Translations under genes and position numbers: made by a program | From: Comamonadaceae bacterium | GTDB taxonomy: Bacteria > Pseudomonadota > Gammaproteobacteria > Burkholderiales > Burkholderiaceae | Direction of reading: 5' to 3' | DNA length: 5,190 nt | Assembly: GCA_947505995.1 (NCBI GenBank) | Contig: CANNNB010000179.1 | Span: forward strand, 1 to 5,190 | In this document: positions 1-5,158 of the stretch, piece after piece | How the letters are laid out: each line of letters begins with the position of its first letter | How positions within the stretch are numbered: position 1 is the stretch's first letter | The notes under the pieces: generated by a model | Told to the model about the DNA's origin: nothing | What the model saw: the letters and a program-made list of their open reading frames with translations, nothing else | Database searches by the model: none

Positions 1-25
1 GTTTTCATCTCATACAATCCGGTCT

Positions 26-84
26 CGCGTGCGCGCATGCGCACGTGTACACACACGGGCACGCGCACACGCGCGCCCACATGT
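26..84. repeat. Alternating purine-pyrimidine tract with two tandem hairpins
   Basis: Bases 26-57 alternate pyrimidine and purine without a break (mostly CG, CA and TG steps), and 59-76 and 78-84 alternate again. This composition is known to favour left-handed Z-DNA under negative supercoiling. The tract also holds two inverted repeats. The first pairs 28-34 with 39-45 around a GCAT loop and can extend outward by a G-T and a C-G pair. The second pairs 57-65 with 70-78 around a CACA loop, with one A-C mismatch. Neither stem is followed by a convincing T run, so I do not call a terminator. The tract lies just upstream of the SET gene, and its role is unknown. Confidence 0.7.
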
Positions 85-110
85 TTTCACAATAACAAAT
101 TTTTCACGCT

Positions 111-740
111 GTGGTCAAAATAAATCTCAAGTTGACAAAATCAACTTTAAAGTCTGCCGCAAAGCCCCATGCTAAGTCATCAGCTTCCCCTGCGGCTGGC
201 CGTCGGGTCCAGGTGCGCCGCTCAGGTGTCCACGGTAAGGGCGTATTTGCATTGCTAGACATCGCCGAAGGCGAGACCTTGTACGAGTATGTCGGTGAAG
301 TCATCAGTTGGGATGAAGCGCAAGATCGCCACCCCCATGACCCATCGGACCCCAACCACACCTTCTATTTTCATGTGAACGAAGACAAGGTGATTGATGC
401 TTTGCATGGCGGCAACTCCTCCAGGTGGATCAATCACAGCTGCAACCCTAACTGCGAAGCCGATGAGGAGAACGACCGCATCTTCATCAAAGCCCTTCGC
501 AACATCAAGGCTGGAGAAGAGCTCAACTACGACTATGGCTTGATCATTGACGAGCCCTACACACCTAAGCTCAAAGCGGAATACCCTTGCTGGTGCGGCA
601 GTGTCAATTGCCGCAAAACATTGCTCGCACCCAAACGCCGTGTAGCCACACCCAAAATTCCCAGCCAAGTCAAAAAGATAGAAAAGAAAATCAAGAAACT
701 CAAAAAAGAGTTGAAGATCGTGAAGAAAAAAACGGCCTGA
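111..740 (+). CDS. SET-domain protein-lysine N-methyltransferase
   Basis: A 209-residue protein with a complete SET fold, which in this family transfers methyl groups from S-adenosylmethionine to lysine side chains. Visible motifs are HGKGVFA (41-47), YVGEVI (60-65), RWINHSCNPNC (105-115, the NHSC cofactor and knot motif), GEELNYDYG (135-143, including the catalytic Tyr region), and a post-SET CWCGSVNC (160-167). C111, C160, C162 and C167 match the zinc-binding set known from Dim-5-type enzymes. The first 32 residues are rich in Lys, Ser and Ala. Residues 182-207 form a very lysine-rich, heptad-like tail. The start is GTG at 111, the first candidate after an in-frame TAA at 93-95. TTG at 132 is the alternative, and neither has a clear Shine-Dalgarno site. 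The substrate cannot be read from sequence; a DNA-binding or ribosomal protein is possible. It probably leads an operon with birA. Confidence 0.9.
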   Translation: MVKINLKLTKSTLKSAAKPHAKSSASPAAGRRVQVRRSGVHGKGVFALLDIAEGETLYEYVGEVISWDEAQDRHPHDPSDPNHTFYFHVNEDKVIDALHGGNSSRWINHSCNPNCEADEENDRIFIKALRNIKAGEELNYDYGLIIDEPYTPKLKAEYPCWCGSVNCRKTLLAPKRRVATPKIPSQVKKIEKKIKKLKKELKIVKKKTA

Positions 741-777
741 TCTGATCTGATCTGAACTGAACTGAATTGAGGTGATC
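738..777 (+). repeat. Degenerate pentanucleotide tandem repeat (TGANN x8)
   Basis: Eight consecutive five-base units begin with TGA: three TGATC, two TGAAC, then TGAAT, TGAGG and TGATC. The first TGA is the stop codon of the SET gene, and the last two units form the birA ribosome binding site. Because five is not a multiple of three, the repeated TGA triplets place stops in all three + frames. Four GATC sites fall at 739, 744, 749 and 774, with a fifth just upstream at 716. Confidence 0.85.
769..777 (+). promoter_or_regulatory. birA Shine-Dalgarno sequence
   Basis: GAGGTGATC is a nine-base match to the complement of the usual 16S rRNA 3' end. GAGG lies five bases before a TTG codon at 778. 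This supports TTG 778 as the start rather than the GTG at 772, which lies inside the Shine-Dalgarno sequence itself. Confidence 0.65.
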
Positions 778-1545
778 TTGAACTCTGGGGCTCCCCTTCA
801 ACGCTGGCCCGCGGAAGCCATCTGGCAGTCCGTGGTGCCGCAATGGCCAGGGTTTAGCATTGAGATCCTGCCCGAGATCGACTCAAGCAACAGCGAGTTG
901 ATGCGGCGCGCAAGGCAAGGTAGCCAGGATCCTATTTTGTTGATTGCAGAGCGCCAATCGGCAGGTCGAGGAAGGATGGGGCGAACTTGGGTTGGCGAAC
1001 CTGGGCATGCCCTCACTTTTTCCATCGGCTTGCCGTACCAACCCAGCAGTTGGTCTGGTCTTTCACTGGCCATCGGCCTAAGCTTGGCCGAGTCGCTGAG
1101 CGAAAATATTCAACTCAAATGGCCCAATGACTTGTGGTGCCATCAAAGAAAGCTCGGTGGCATCTTGATAGAAGCCGCCAGCCAAGGCGACCAAAGCTAC
1201 GCCGTGGTCGGCGTCGGCTTGAACATCCAACTTCCCGCTGACAAAGGCCTCAGAACGCCCGCTGCGGCCCTCTCAGAGTTTTGGCAAGGGGCAAGCGCGC
1301 CATTGGCCTTAGAGCGCATTGCCAAGCCTTTGCTAGACGCTTTGAAGTTTTTTGAGACCAACGGATTTAGCTCTTTGCAAGAACGATTCAATGCGCGCAA
1401 CGCACTTCGCGGTTTGGAGGTCACAACCAGCGATGGCTTGATCGGTTTGTGCACGGGCGTAGATGCCCAAGGGGCCTTGCAAATTGACACGCATGAAGGT
1501 CGGGTGCGGGTCAGTAGCGCAGAAGTGAGTGTTCGGCCAAAATGA
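778..1545 (+). CDS. birA: Biotin--[acetyl-CoA-carboxylase] ligase
   Basis: This enzyme activates biotin with ATP and attaches it to the biotin carboxyl carrier protein of acetyl-CoA carboxylase in the cytoplasm. Counting from TTG 778 the protein has 255 residues. Signature motifs are GRGRMGRTW (63-71, the biotinyl-adenylate loop), KWPNDLW (114-120), KLGGILIEA (125-133) and GVGLNI (145-150). The C-terminal small domain ends in SAEVSVRP, as is usual for BirA. It is shorter than the 321-residue E. coli BirA because the N-terminal winged-helix domain is absent, so it should be a ligase only and not a repressor of biotin genes. TTG 778 is chosen for its Shine-Dalgarno site; GTG 772 would add two residues. 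The gene follows the SET gene by 37 bases and precedes the transferase gene by 40, which suggests co-transcription. The coaX gene that often follows birA in related bacteria is not here. Confidence 0.93.
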   Translation: MNSGAPLQRWPAEAIWQSVVPQWPGFSIEILPEIDSSNSELMRRARQGSQDPILLIAERQSAGRGRMGRTWVGEPGHALTFSIGLPYQPSSWSGLSLAIGLSLAESLSENIQLKWPNDLWCHQRKLGGILIEAASQGDQSYAVVGVGLNIQLPADKGLRTPAAALSEFWQGASAPLALERIAKPLLDALKFFETNGFSSLQERFNARNALRGLEVTTSDGLIGLCTGVDAQGALQIDTHEGRVRVSSAEVSVRPK

Positions 1546-1585
1546 AACTCCAACCCTACAACGTGGTCATCACAAGGAAAATTTC

Positions 1586-2236
1586 ATGAGCTTGAAACTT
1601 TATTTTGCACCGGGTGCTTGTTCTTTTGTGCCCCATTGCCTATTGCAACGGGCCGGCGCAGATTACGAGCCCATCATGGTCAAGTTGCACAAAGGTGAGC
1701 AACACGAAGGCAACTACAGGGCGATCAATCCGCGCGGGCAAGTCCCGGTGCTGGTGGACGATGGCCAAGTGGTCACACAAATTTTGGCCATCGTTTTGTA
1801 CCTCGATCAAAAGTTTCCTGAGGCTCAGTTTTTACCAACCTCAGCCTTGGCTAGAGCCAAGGCCATCGAAACTTTGGCCTGGATGAACAACACAGTTCAT
1901 CCTACCTTCACGCACATTTTCATGCCGCAAAAGTTCAGCGATCAAGCAGACGTTCAAGCCGGCTTGAAAGAATTTAACACGCAGACCTACAAACGCTTGC
2001 TGTCTGAATTGGAAAGTTTAGTTAAAGCCTCGACACCCTCTGCTTGGTTGTCTGGCGATCAACTCGGCCCATTGGATGCCTATGCGCTCACGCTGACGCG
2101 ATGGGGCTCTATGGCGGGTATTGACCCAAGCACTTACGCTTTATTGTGGGCTCACGTTCAAAGAGTCGCAGCCGACAAGGCGGTCAGTGTGGTCATCGAA
2201 CGTGAACGACTTCAGTTGAACTTGTACAAAGGCTAA
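1586..2236 (+). CDS. Glutathione S-transferase, beta-class-like
   Basis: A 216-residue cytosolic GST-fold protein. The N-terminal thioredoxin-like domain starts LKLYFAPGACSFVPH, which aligns with the start of E. coli GstA and places C12 at its Cys10. INPRGQVPVL (48-57) carries the cis-proline P54 used in glutathione binding. The all-helical C-terminal domain includes H105, which I align with the catalytic His106 of GstA, and a PLDAY folding motif at 162-166. The usual gamma-glutamyl-binding Glu plus small residue after the cis-Pro strand is replaced by Q65-I66. ATG 1586 is chosen because AAGGA at 1574-1578 sits seven bases upstream and the family N-terminus begins there; the frame is open further upstream but would overlap birA. 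The substrate is unknown. The gene probably shares a transcript with birA and ends three bases from the convergent kinase gene. Confidence 0.88.
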   Translation: MSLKLYFAPGACSFVPHCLLQRAGADYEPIMVKLHKGEQHEGNYRAINPRGQVPVLVDDGQVVTQILAIVLYLDQKFPEAQFLPTSALARAKAIETLAWMNNTVHPTFTHIFMPQKFSDQADVQAGLKEFNTQTYKRLLSELESLVKASTPSAWLSGDQLGPLDAYALTLTRWGSMAGIDPSTYALLWAHVQRVAADKAVSVVIERERLQLNLYKG

Positions 2237-2239
2237 AGA

Positions 2240-3712
2240 CTAGCGCGAAAAACGAATGGTGAAACAAGCCCCGGGGAGAGTCTGTCCAGGGTGTGCCATT
2301 TCAACCGTGACGGTGGCGCCATGGCGCTGTGCAATTTCTCGCACAATGGGCAAGCCCAAGCCAGAGCCATCGACATTGCTTCCCAAGGCTCGGTAAAAGG
2401 GTTCAAACACGCGCTCCCTTTCGGCTGGCGCAATACCGGGCCCGTTGTCTTCCACTTGCACCGCCAGTGCTTGACTGTAAGGGTCCACCAGCAAGCGCAC
2501 CGTAATCACACCCATTCGCTCTTTTGTGCTGGGCGTGTAATGAATGGCGTTGTCGACCAAGTTTCGAATCATCTCTTTGAGCAGCGTGGGATTGCCTTGC
2601 ACGGTCAATAAGCGACGTTTTTCTTCTGTATTGACGCCGTCATAGCCAAGGTCAAGCCCCTTGTCCATGGCGTGTGGCAATGAGTCATTGAGGACCTCGC
2701 TGATCAAGGCCGCCATGTCACACGATTGCAAATCAATAGCCCCAGCGCCTTCTGCGCGAGCCAAGGACAACAGTTGGTTGACGGTGTGCGTGGCTTGCAC
2801 ACTGGCTCGGCCAATTTGTTGAAGCGACTGTTTTAACTCTTCTTCTCCTGCATCTTTTCTTTGCGCCAAGTCAGCTTGCATGCGCAACCCGGCCAGCGGT
2901 GTTTTCAGTTGATGCGCTGCATCTGCTAAAAATCTTTTTTGCGTACCAATCGATTCCTTTAGACGACGCAACAAATCATTGACAGAGGACACCAGGGGTG
3001 CCACTTCCAATGGCACTGTTTTTTCATCCAATGGGCTCAGGTCATCGGATTTTCTAGCGCGGATGCGCTCTTCCAATTCAGACAGCGGCTTAATGCCCCG
3101 GACCAAGGCCAACCACACCAGCAAAACAGTCAAGGGCAAAATTGCAAACTGCGGCAGCATCACCCCTTTGATAATTTCTGTTGCCAAGACAGACCTTTTT
3201 TCTCGGGTTTCAGCAACTTGAACCAGGACCGGTCCTAAGCTTGTGGTCGATTTTTCAGAAGTTAACTGAACCCAGGTATAGGCCACCCGAATTTCGAGGT
3301 TGCGCATTTCATCGTCGCGAATTTTGACCTCGTAGCTGCCCAGCTTTTCCTCGTCTTGCGGTTGCGGTAAATCGCGATCGCCTCCAAGCAATTCACCTTT
3401 AGCACCAATGACTTGGTAGAAAACCAAGTCAGCATCGTCGGCCCGCAGCAATTCGCTGGCGGGTTGGGGAAGGTTAAATTGAATGCGTTGTTGATCGGGA
3501 CTGACCTTGACCAACTGCGCAAGCGCTTGGACGTTGTAAACCAAAGCTCGATCAAAAGGCTTGTTGGCAAGTCCCTGCGCCACCAACCAAGTTAGCGCCA
3601 AGCTGACTGGCCATAACAACAAGAGTGGGGTGAGCATCCAATCCAAAATTTCGCCAAACAACGAGCGCTGCTCGCGGCGAAAAAAGGACATTTGCCAGTT
3701 TTTACGGCTCAT
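2240..3712 (-). CDS. Sensor histidine kinase, TctE-like
   Basis: A 490-residue inner-membrane kinase, presumably the partner of the response regulator just upstream. Two membrane segments (about 27-49 and 184-206) bracket a periplasmic domain of roughly 130 residues whose RALVYNVQALAQLV region resembles the two-component sensor kinase N-terminal domain of TctE. A linker of about 208-255 follows, with the phosphoacceptor H267 in AAHQLKTPL. The ATPase domain has an N box (N384, N388 in NLVDNAIHYTP), G1 (EDNGPGI, 421-427), F box (FEPF, 436-439) and G2 (GSGLGLPIV, 449-457). All catalytic motifs are intact. ATG 3712 is used; ATG 3691 is a possible alternative, and neither has a strong Shine-Dalgarno site, so translation may be coupled to the regulator gene. 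TctE senses tricarboxylates, but no transporter gene is visible here, so the signal is unassigned. QseC-type naming is also possible. Confidence 0.92.
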   Translation of the reverse strand: MSRKNWQMSFFRREQRSLFGEILDWMLTPLLLLWPVSLALTWLVAQGLANKPFDRALVYNVQALAQLVKVSPDQQRIQFNLPQPASELLRADDADLVFYQVIGAKGELLGGDRDLPQPQDEEKLGSYEVKIRDDEMRNLEIRVAYTWVQLTSEKSTTSLGPVLVQVAETREKRSVLATEIIKGVMLPQFAILPLTVLLVWLALVRGIKPLSELEERIRARKSDDLSPLDEKTVPLEVAPLVSSVNDLLRRLKESIGTQKRFLADAAHQLKTPLAGLRMQADLAQRKDAGEEELKQSLQQIGRASVQATHTVNQLLSLARAEGAGAIDLQSCDMAALISEVLNDSLPHAMDKGLDLGYDGVNTEEKRRLLTVQGNPTLLKEMIRNLVDNAIHYTPSTKERMGVITVRLLVDPYSQALAVQVEDNGPGIAPAERERVFEPFYRALGSNVDGSGLGLPIVREIAQRHGATVTVEMAHPGQTLPGACFTIRFSR

Positions 3713-3717
3713 TCACC

Positions 3718-3738
3718 AAGGGTGTTCACGACACCCTT
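3718..3738 (-). other. Intercistronic hairpin between regulator and kinase genes
   Basis: AAGGGTGT at 3718-3725 is perfectly complementary to ACACCCTT at 3731-3738, giving an 8-bp stem with a five-base loop. It overlaps the response regulator stop codon and ends six bases before the kinase start codon on the - strand. No U run follows, so it is not a typical terminator. It could adjust how much kinase is made per regulator. Confidence 0.55.
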
Positions 3739-4411
3739 ATCCTGGGATTTTTTCAAGGCAATAACCAAGTCCACGCACAGTAGCAATGCGTATAGGACCT
3801 TTCTCGATTTTCTTACGCAAGCGATGGATGTAAACCTCGATGGCGTTGTTACTTACCTCTTCGCCCCACTCACACAGTCGCTCGACCAATTGGTCTTTGC
3901 TGACCAAACGTCCCGCGCGCTGCAGCAAGACTTCTAGCAAGCCCAACTCACGCGCCGACAACTCCACCATCTTGCCATCAATGGTGGCCACGCGGCCTGA
4001 TTGGTCATAGATCAGTGGACCATGTTTGATTTGTGAGCTAGCCCCGCCCATGCCTCGGCGTGTCAGTGCACGCACACGCGCTTCAAGTTCTTGCAAGCTA
4101 AAGGGCTTGGCCATGTAATCGTCTGCGCCGTAGTCCAAACCCTTGACGCGCTCTTCCACGCTGTCGGCTGCAGTGAGAATTAAAACGGGTAGCGTGGAAC
4201 CCCTTGAGCGAAGCTTTTTCAAAACCTCTAAGCCGTGCATTTTGGGCAAGCCCAAATCCAAAATGAGCAAATCAAATTCGCTGTTGGTCATGAGGGCCGC
4301 ATCGGCTTCTGAACCACTGGCCACATGATCAACTGCAGCGCCACTGCTGCGCAAGGTTCGCAACAAGCCATCGGCCAATACCTGATCGTCTTCAGCAATC
4401 AAAATACGCAT
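3737..4411 (-). CDS. OmpR/PhoB-family response regulator (TctD/QseB-like)
   Basis: A 224-residue cytoplasmic transcription regulator. The receiver domain (1-117) has the acidic pair D8-D9 (after E7), the phosphoacceptor D52 in LILDLGLP, T80 and K102 in the KPF motif. The C-terminal winged helix (about 128-221) has the family pattern LSARELGLLEVLL (151-163), the recognition helix around NNAIEVYIHRLRKKI (188-202) and the wing RGLGYCL (213-219). Its ATG is preceded by a good Shine-Dalgarno AGGAGA at 4417-4422. It lies 24 bases upstream of the kinase gene and certainly belongs to the same unit. A possible 40-codon ORF overlaps its first 20 bases in another frame. The genes it controls cannot be inferred from the window; autoregulation is common in this family, but I see no direct-repeat operator upstream that I would defend. 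Confidence 0.95.
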   Translation of the reverse strand: MRILIAEDDQVLADGLLRTLRSSGAAVDHVASGSEADAALMTNSEFDLLILDLGLPKMHGLEVLKKLRSRGSTLPVLILTAADSVEERVKGLDYGADDYMAKPFSLQELEARVRALTRRGMGGASSQIKHGPLIYDQSGRVATIDGKMVELSARELGLLEVLLQRAGRLVSKDQLVERLCEWGEEVSNNAIEVYIHRLRKKIEKGPIRIATVRGLGYCLEKIPG

Positions 4412-4514
4412 CTTCGTCTCCTGCTTTTGCCTTTTCTAGGCTTTGCGTGTCCCTCTTGGGGTCAGGGGCAAATTTTAGGCGACTCTGGGACTTTGCAGTC
4501 GAATCTTTCTTCAT
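4392..4514 (-). CDS. Possible small hydrophilic protein upstream of the response regulator
   Basis: An ATG-initiated reading frame of 40 codons fills most of the gap between the MarR-family gene and the response regulator. It begins MKKDSTAKSQSRLKF and ends AGDEDAYFDC. The product would be soluble and strongly charged, with a basic first half, an acidic end and a C-terminal Cys. Its last 20 bases overlap the start of the response regulator in a different frame, and the regulator Shine-Dalgarno sequence lies inside it, an arrangement that could couple translation of the two. Evidence against it includes the lack of a clear Shine-Dalgarno site (only AGGG about 13 bases upstream) and some less common codons (AGG, CTA). 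I do not recognise a family. The same frame stays open upstream into the MarR gene, but that part looks like shadow coding. Confidence 0.35.
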   Translation of the reverse strand: MKKDSTAKSQSRLKFAPDPKRDTQSLEKAKAGDEDAYFDC

Positions 4515-4557
4515 GCGCTTGGTTAGCCCTGATACGTCTTGCCAACCGACTGGCTGT

Positions 4558-5076
4558 TCACATGCAGTAGGCCTCCAACCCCAGCGCAGCAACAGTTGCA
4601 ATTTCGTTTCCCACAGAGGCTCTGAACTCTTCCTCTGCCTGCGCCACGGCCATTTGAAATGCAGCCAGCCAAGCCAAGCCCGACGCCGTGAAAACCACTC
4701 GCCTGGCCCTGGCATCTCTTGAGTCATTTTCTCTTTTGACCAAGCCCCATGCTTCGCATTGGTTCACCAAATTGCCCATGGCTTGCTTGCTCATGCCCGC
4801 TGCTTGCGCAAGCTCCGTGAGCCTTGAGCCCTGGAGTGACAAATGGCGCGTGATGTGAATGTGCGCTGCACTGATTTGATCTCTGGCCGCCAAGTTGGAA
4901 AGCGCCAATGGCACTTGGTCGTTGTTGGCCATTAGGCTCAAAACACGCGCATCAAATCTGCGCATCGCATGACCCAATAGGCGACCCAAATGGGTCTCGC
5001 GCCAGCGGTCGTCCAAAACGGCCGCCAGCGCATCTTTGGGCTCTAAATTTCGCTCTGAACTGTCATTGGCTGTCAT
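4558..5076 (-). CDS. MarR-family transcriptional regulator
   Basis: From ATG 5076 the product has 172 residues, slightly longer than typical MarR proteins because of an N-terminal extension and a helical tail. The core is a winged helix: RLTELAQAAGMSKQAMGNLV (85-104) is the helix-turn-helix, NQCEAWGLVKR (105-115) follows it, and the wing is DSRDARARRVVFTASG (118-133), matching the family DxRD...R.V.LT..G pattern. Flanking helices (about 29-76 and 134-165) should form the dimer interface and any ligand pocket. MarR proteins usually bind palindromes at their own promoter and release on binding a small molecule; the ligand here is unknown. A TTG at 5094 would add six residues; neither start has a good Shine-Dalgarno site. 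The gene is 146 bases upstream of the response regulator in the same direction, so read-through is possible. Its promoter side faces a LexA-type site. Confidence 0.88.
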   Translation of the reverse strand: MTANDSSERNLEPKDALAAVLDDRWRETHLGRLLGHAMRRFDARVLSLMANNDQVPLALSNLAARDQISAAHIHITRHLSLQGSRLTELAQAAGMSKQAMGNLVNQCEAWGLVKRENDSRDARARRVVFTASGLAWLAAFQMAVAQAEEEFRASVGNEIATVAALGLEAYCM

Positions 5077-5095
5077 TTGCAAATAGTAAAGCAAA
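5060..5095. repeat. Short direct and inverted repeats at the MarR gene start
   Basis: On the + strand CTGTCATTGG (5060-5069) is followed directly by CTGTCATTTG (5070-5079), a 9-of-10 direct repeat with the pitch of one helical turn. Overlapping it, TTTGC (5076-5080) and GCAAA (5091-5095) form an inverted repeat with a ten-base spacer. Both cover the MarR start codon region, where an autoregulatory operator could lie. The arms are short, so chance is possible. Confidence 0.3.
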
Positions 5096-5111
5096 CTGAC
5101 TAAAAAATCTA

Positions 5112-5140
5112 TTTACTGGTTCAGACAATGCCGTTACAGT
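5112..5140 (+). promoter_or_regulatory. Putative sigma70 promoter facing out of the window
   Basis: TTTACT (5112-5117) and TACAGT (5135-5140) each match four of six positions of the sigma70 consensus and are separated by 17 bases. The LexA-like site begins immediately after the -10 element, where a repressor would cover the transcription start. The gene it drives would start beyond 5190. Confidence 0.45.
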
Positions 5141-5158
5141 ACTGTTCAAGCATCCAGT
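5140..5158 (+). promoter_or_regulatory. LexA (SOS) box-like operator
   Basis: TACTGTTCAAGCATCCAGT contains CTGT-N8-CCAG (5142-5157), one mismatch from the CTGT-N8-ACAG consensus of E. coli-type LexA. By eye it matches about 15 of 20 positions of the E. coli recA operator, including the AGCAT core. It lies in the gap between the leftward MarR gene and an unseen rightward gene. This makes an SOS gene, with recA the leading candidate, likely just outside the window. Confidence 0.6.

Noticed and set aside
13..18. TACAAT as a -10 element for the SET gene
   Set aside because: It matches five of six consensus bases, but its -35 element would lie outside the window, so it cannot be evaluated.
57..90. 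Hairpin followed by ATGTTTTC as a terminator for an upstream gene
   Set aside because: The stem is interrupted and the T run is short and displaced, so a terminator call is not justified.
132..160. TTGACA at 132-137 as a promoter -35 element
   Set aside because: No acceptable -10 element lies 15-19 bases downstream, and the site is inside the coding region.
104..361. Open frame of 85 codons on the - strand opposite the SET gene
   Set aside because: It is antisense to a gene with clear motifs and shows no recognisable domain.
255..668. Open frame of 137 codons on the - strand inside the SET gene
   Set aside because: Its length comes from codon bias of the opposite strand; the SET motifs prove the + strand frame.
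726..732. Run of seven A bases near the end of the SET gene as a slippage site
   Set aside because: It encodes part of a Lys run in an A-rich tail, and the closely spaced stops in all frames would end any slipped product at once; nothing suggests programmed slippage.
2269..2276. CCCCGGGG palindrome
   Set aside because: It lies within the kinase coding sequence and is explained by Pro-Gly codons.
4541..4556. GCCA/TGGC inverted repeat after the MarR gene as a terminator
   Set aside because: The stem is only about four base pairs and no T run follows on the - strand.
4515..4727. Extension of the small - strand ORF upstream to 4727
   Set aside because: This part overlaps the C-terminal coding region of the MarR gene in another frame and has the Trp/Arg-rich look of shadow coding.
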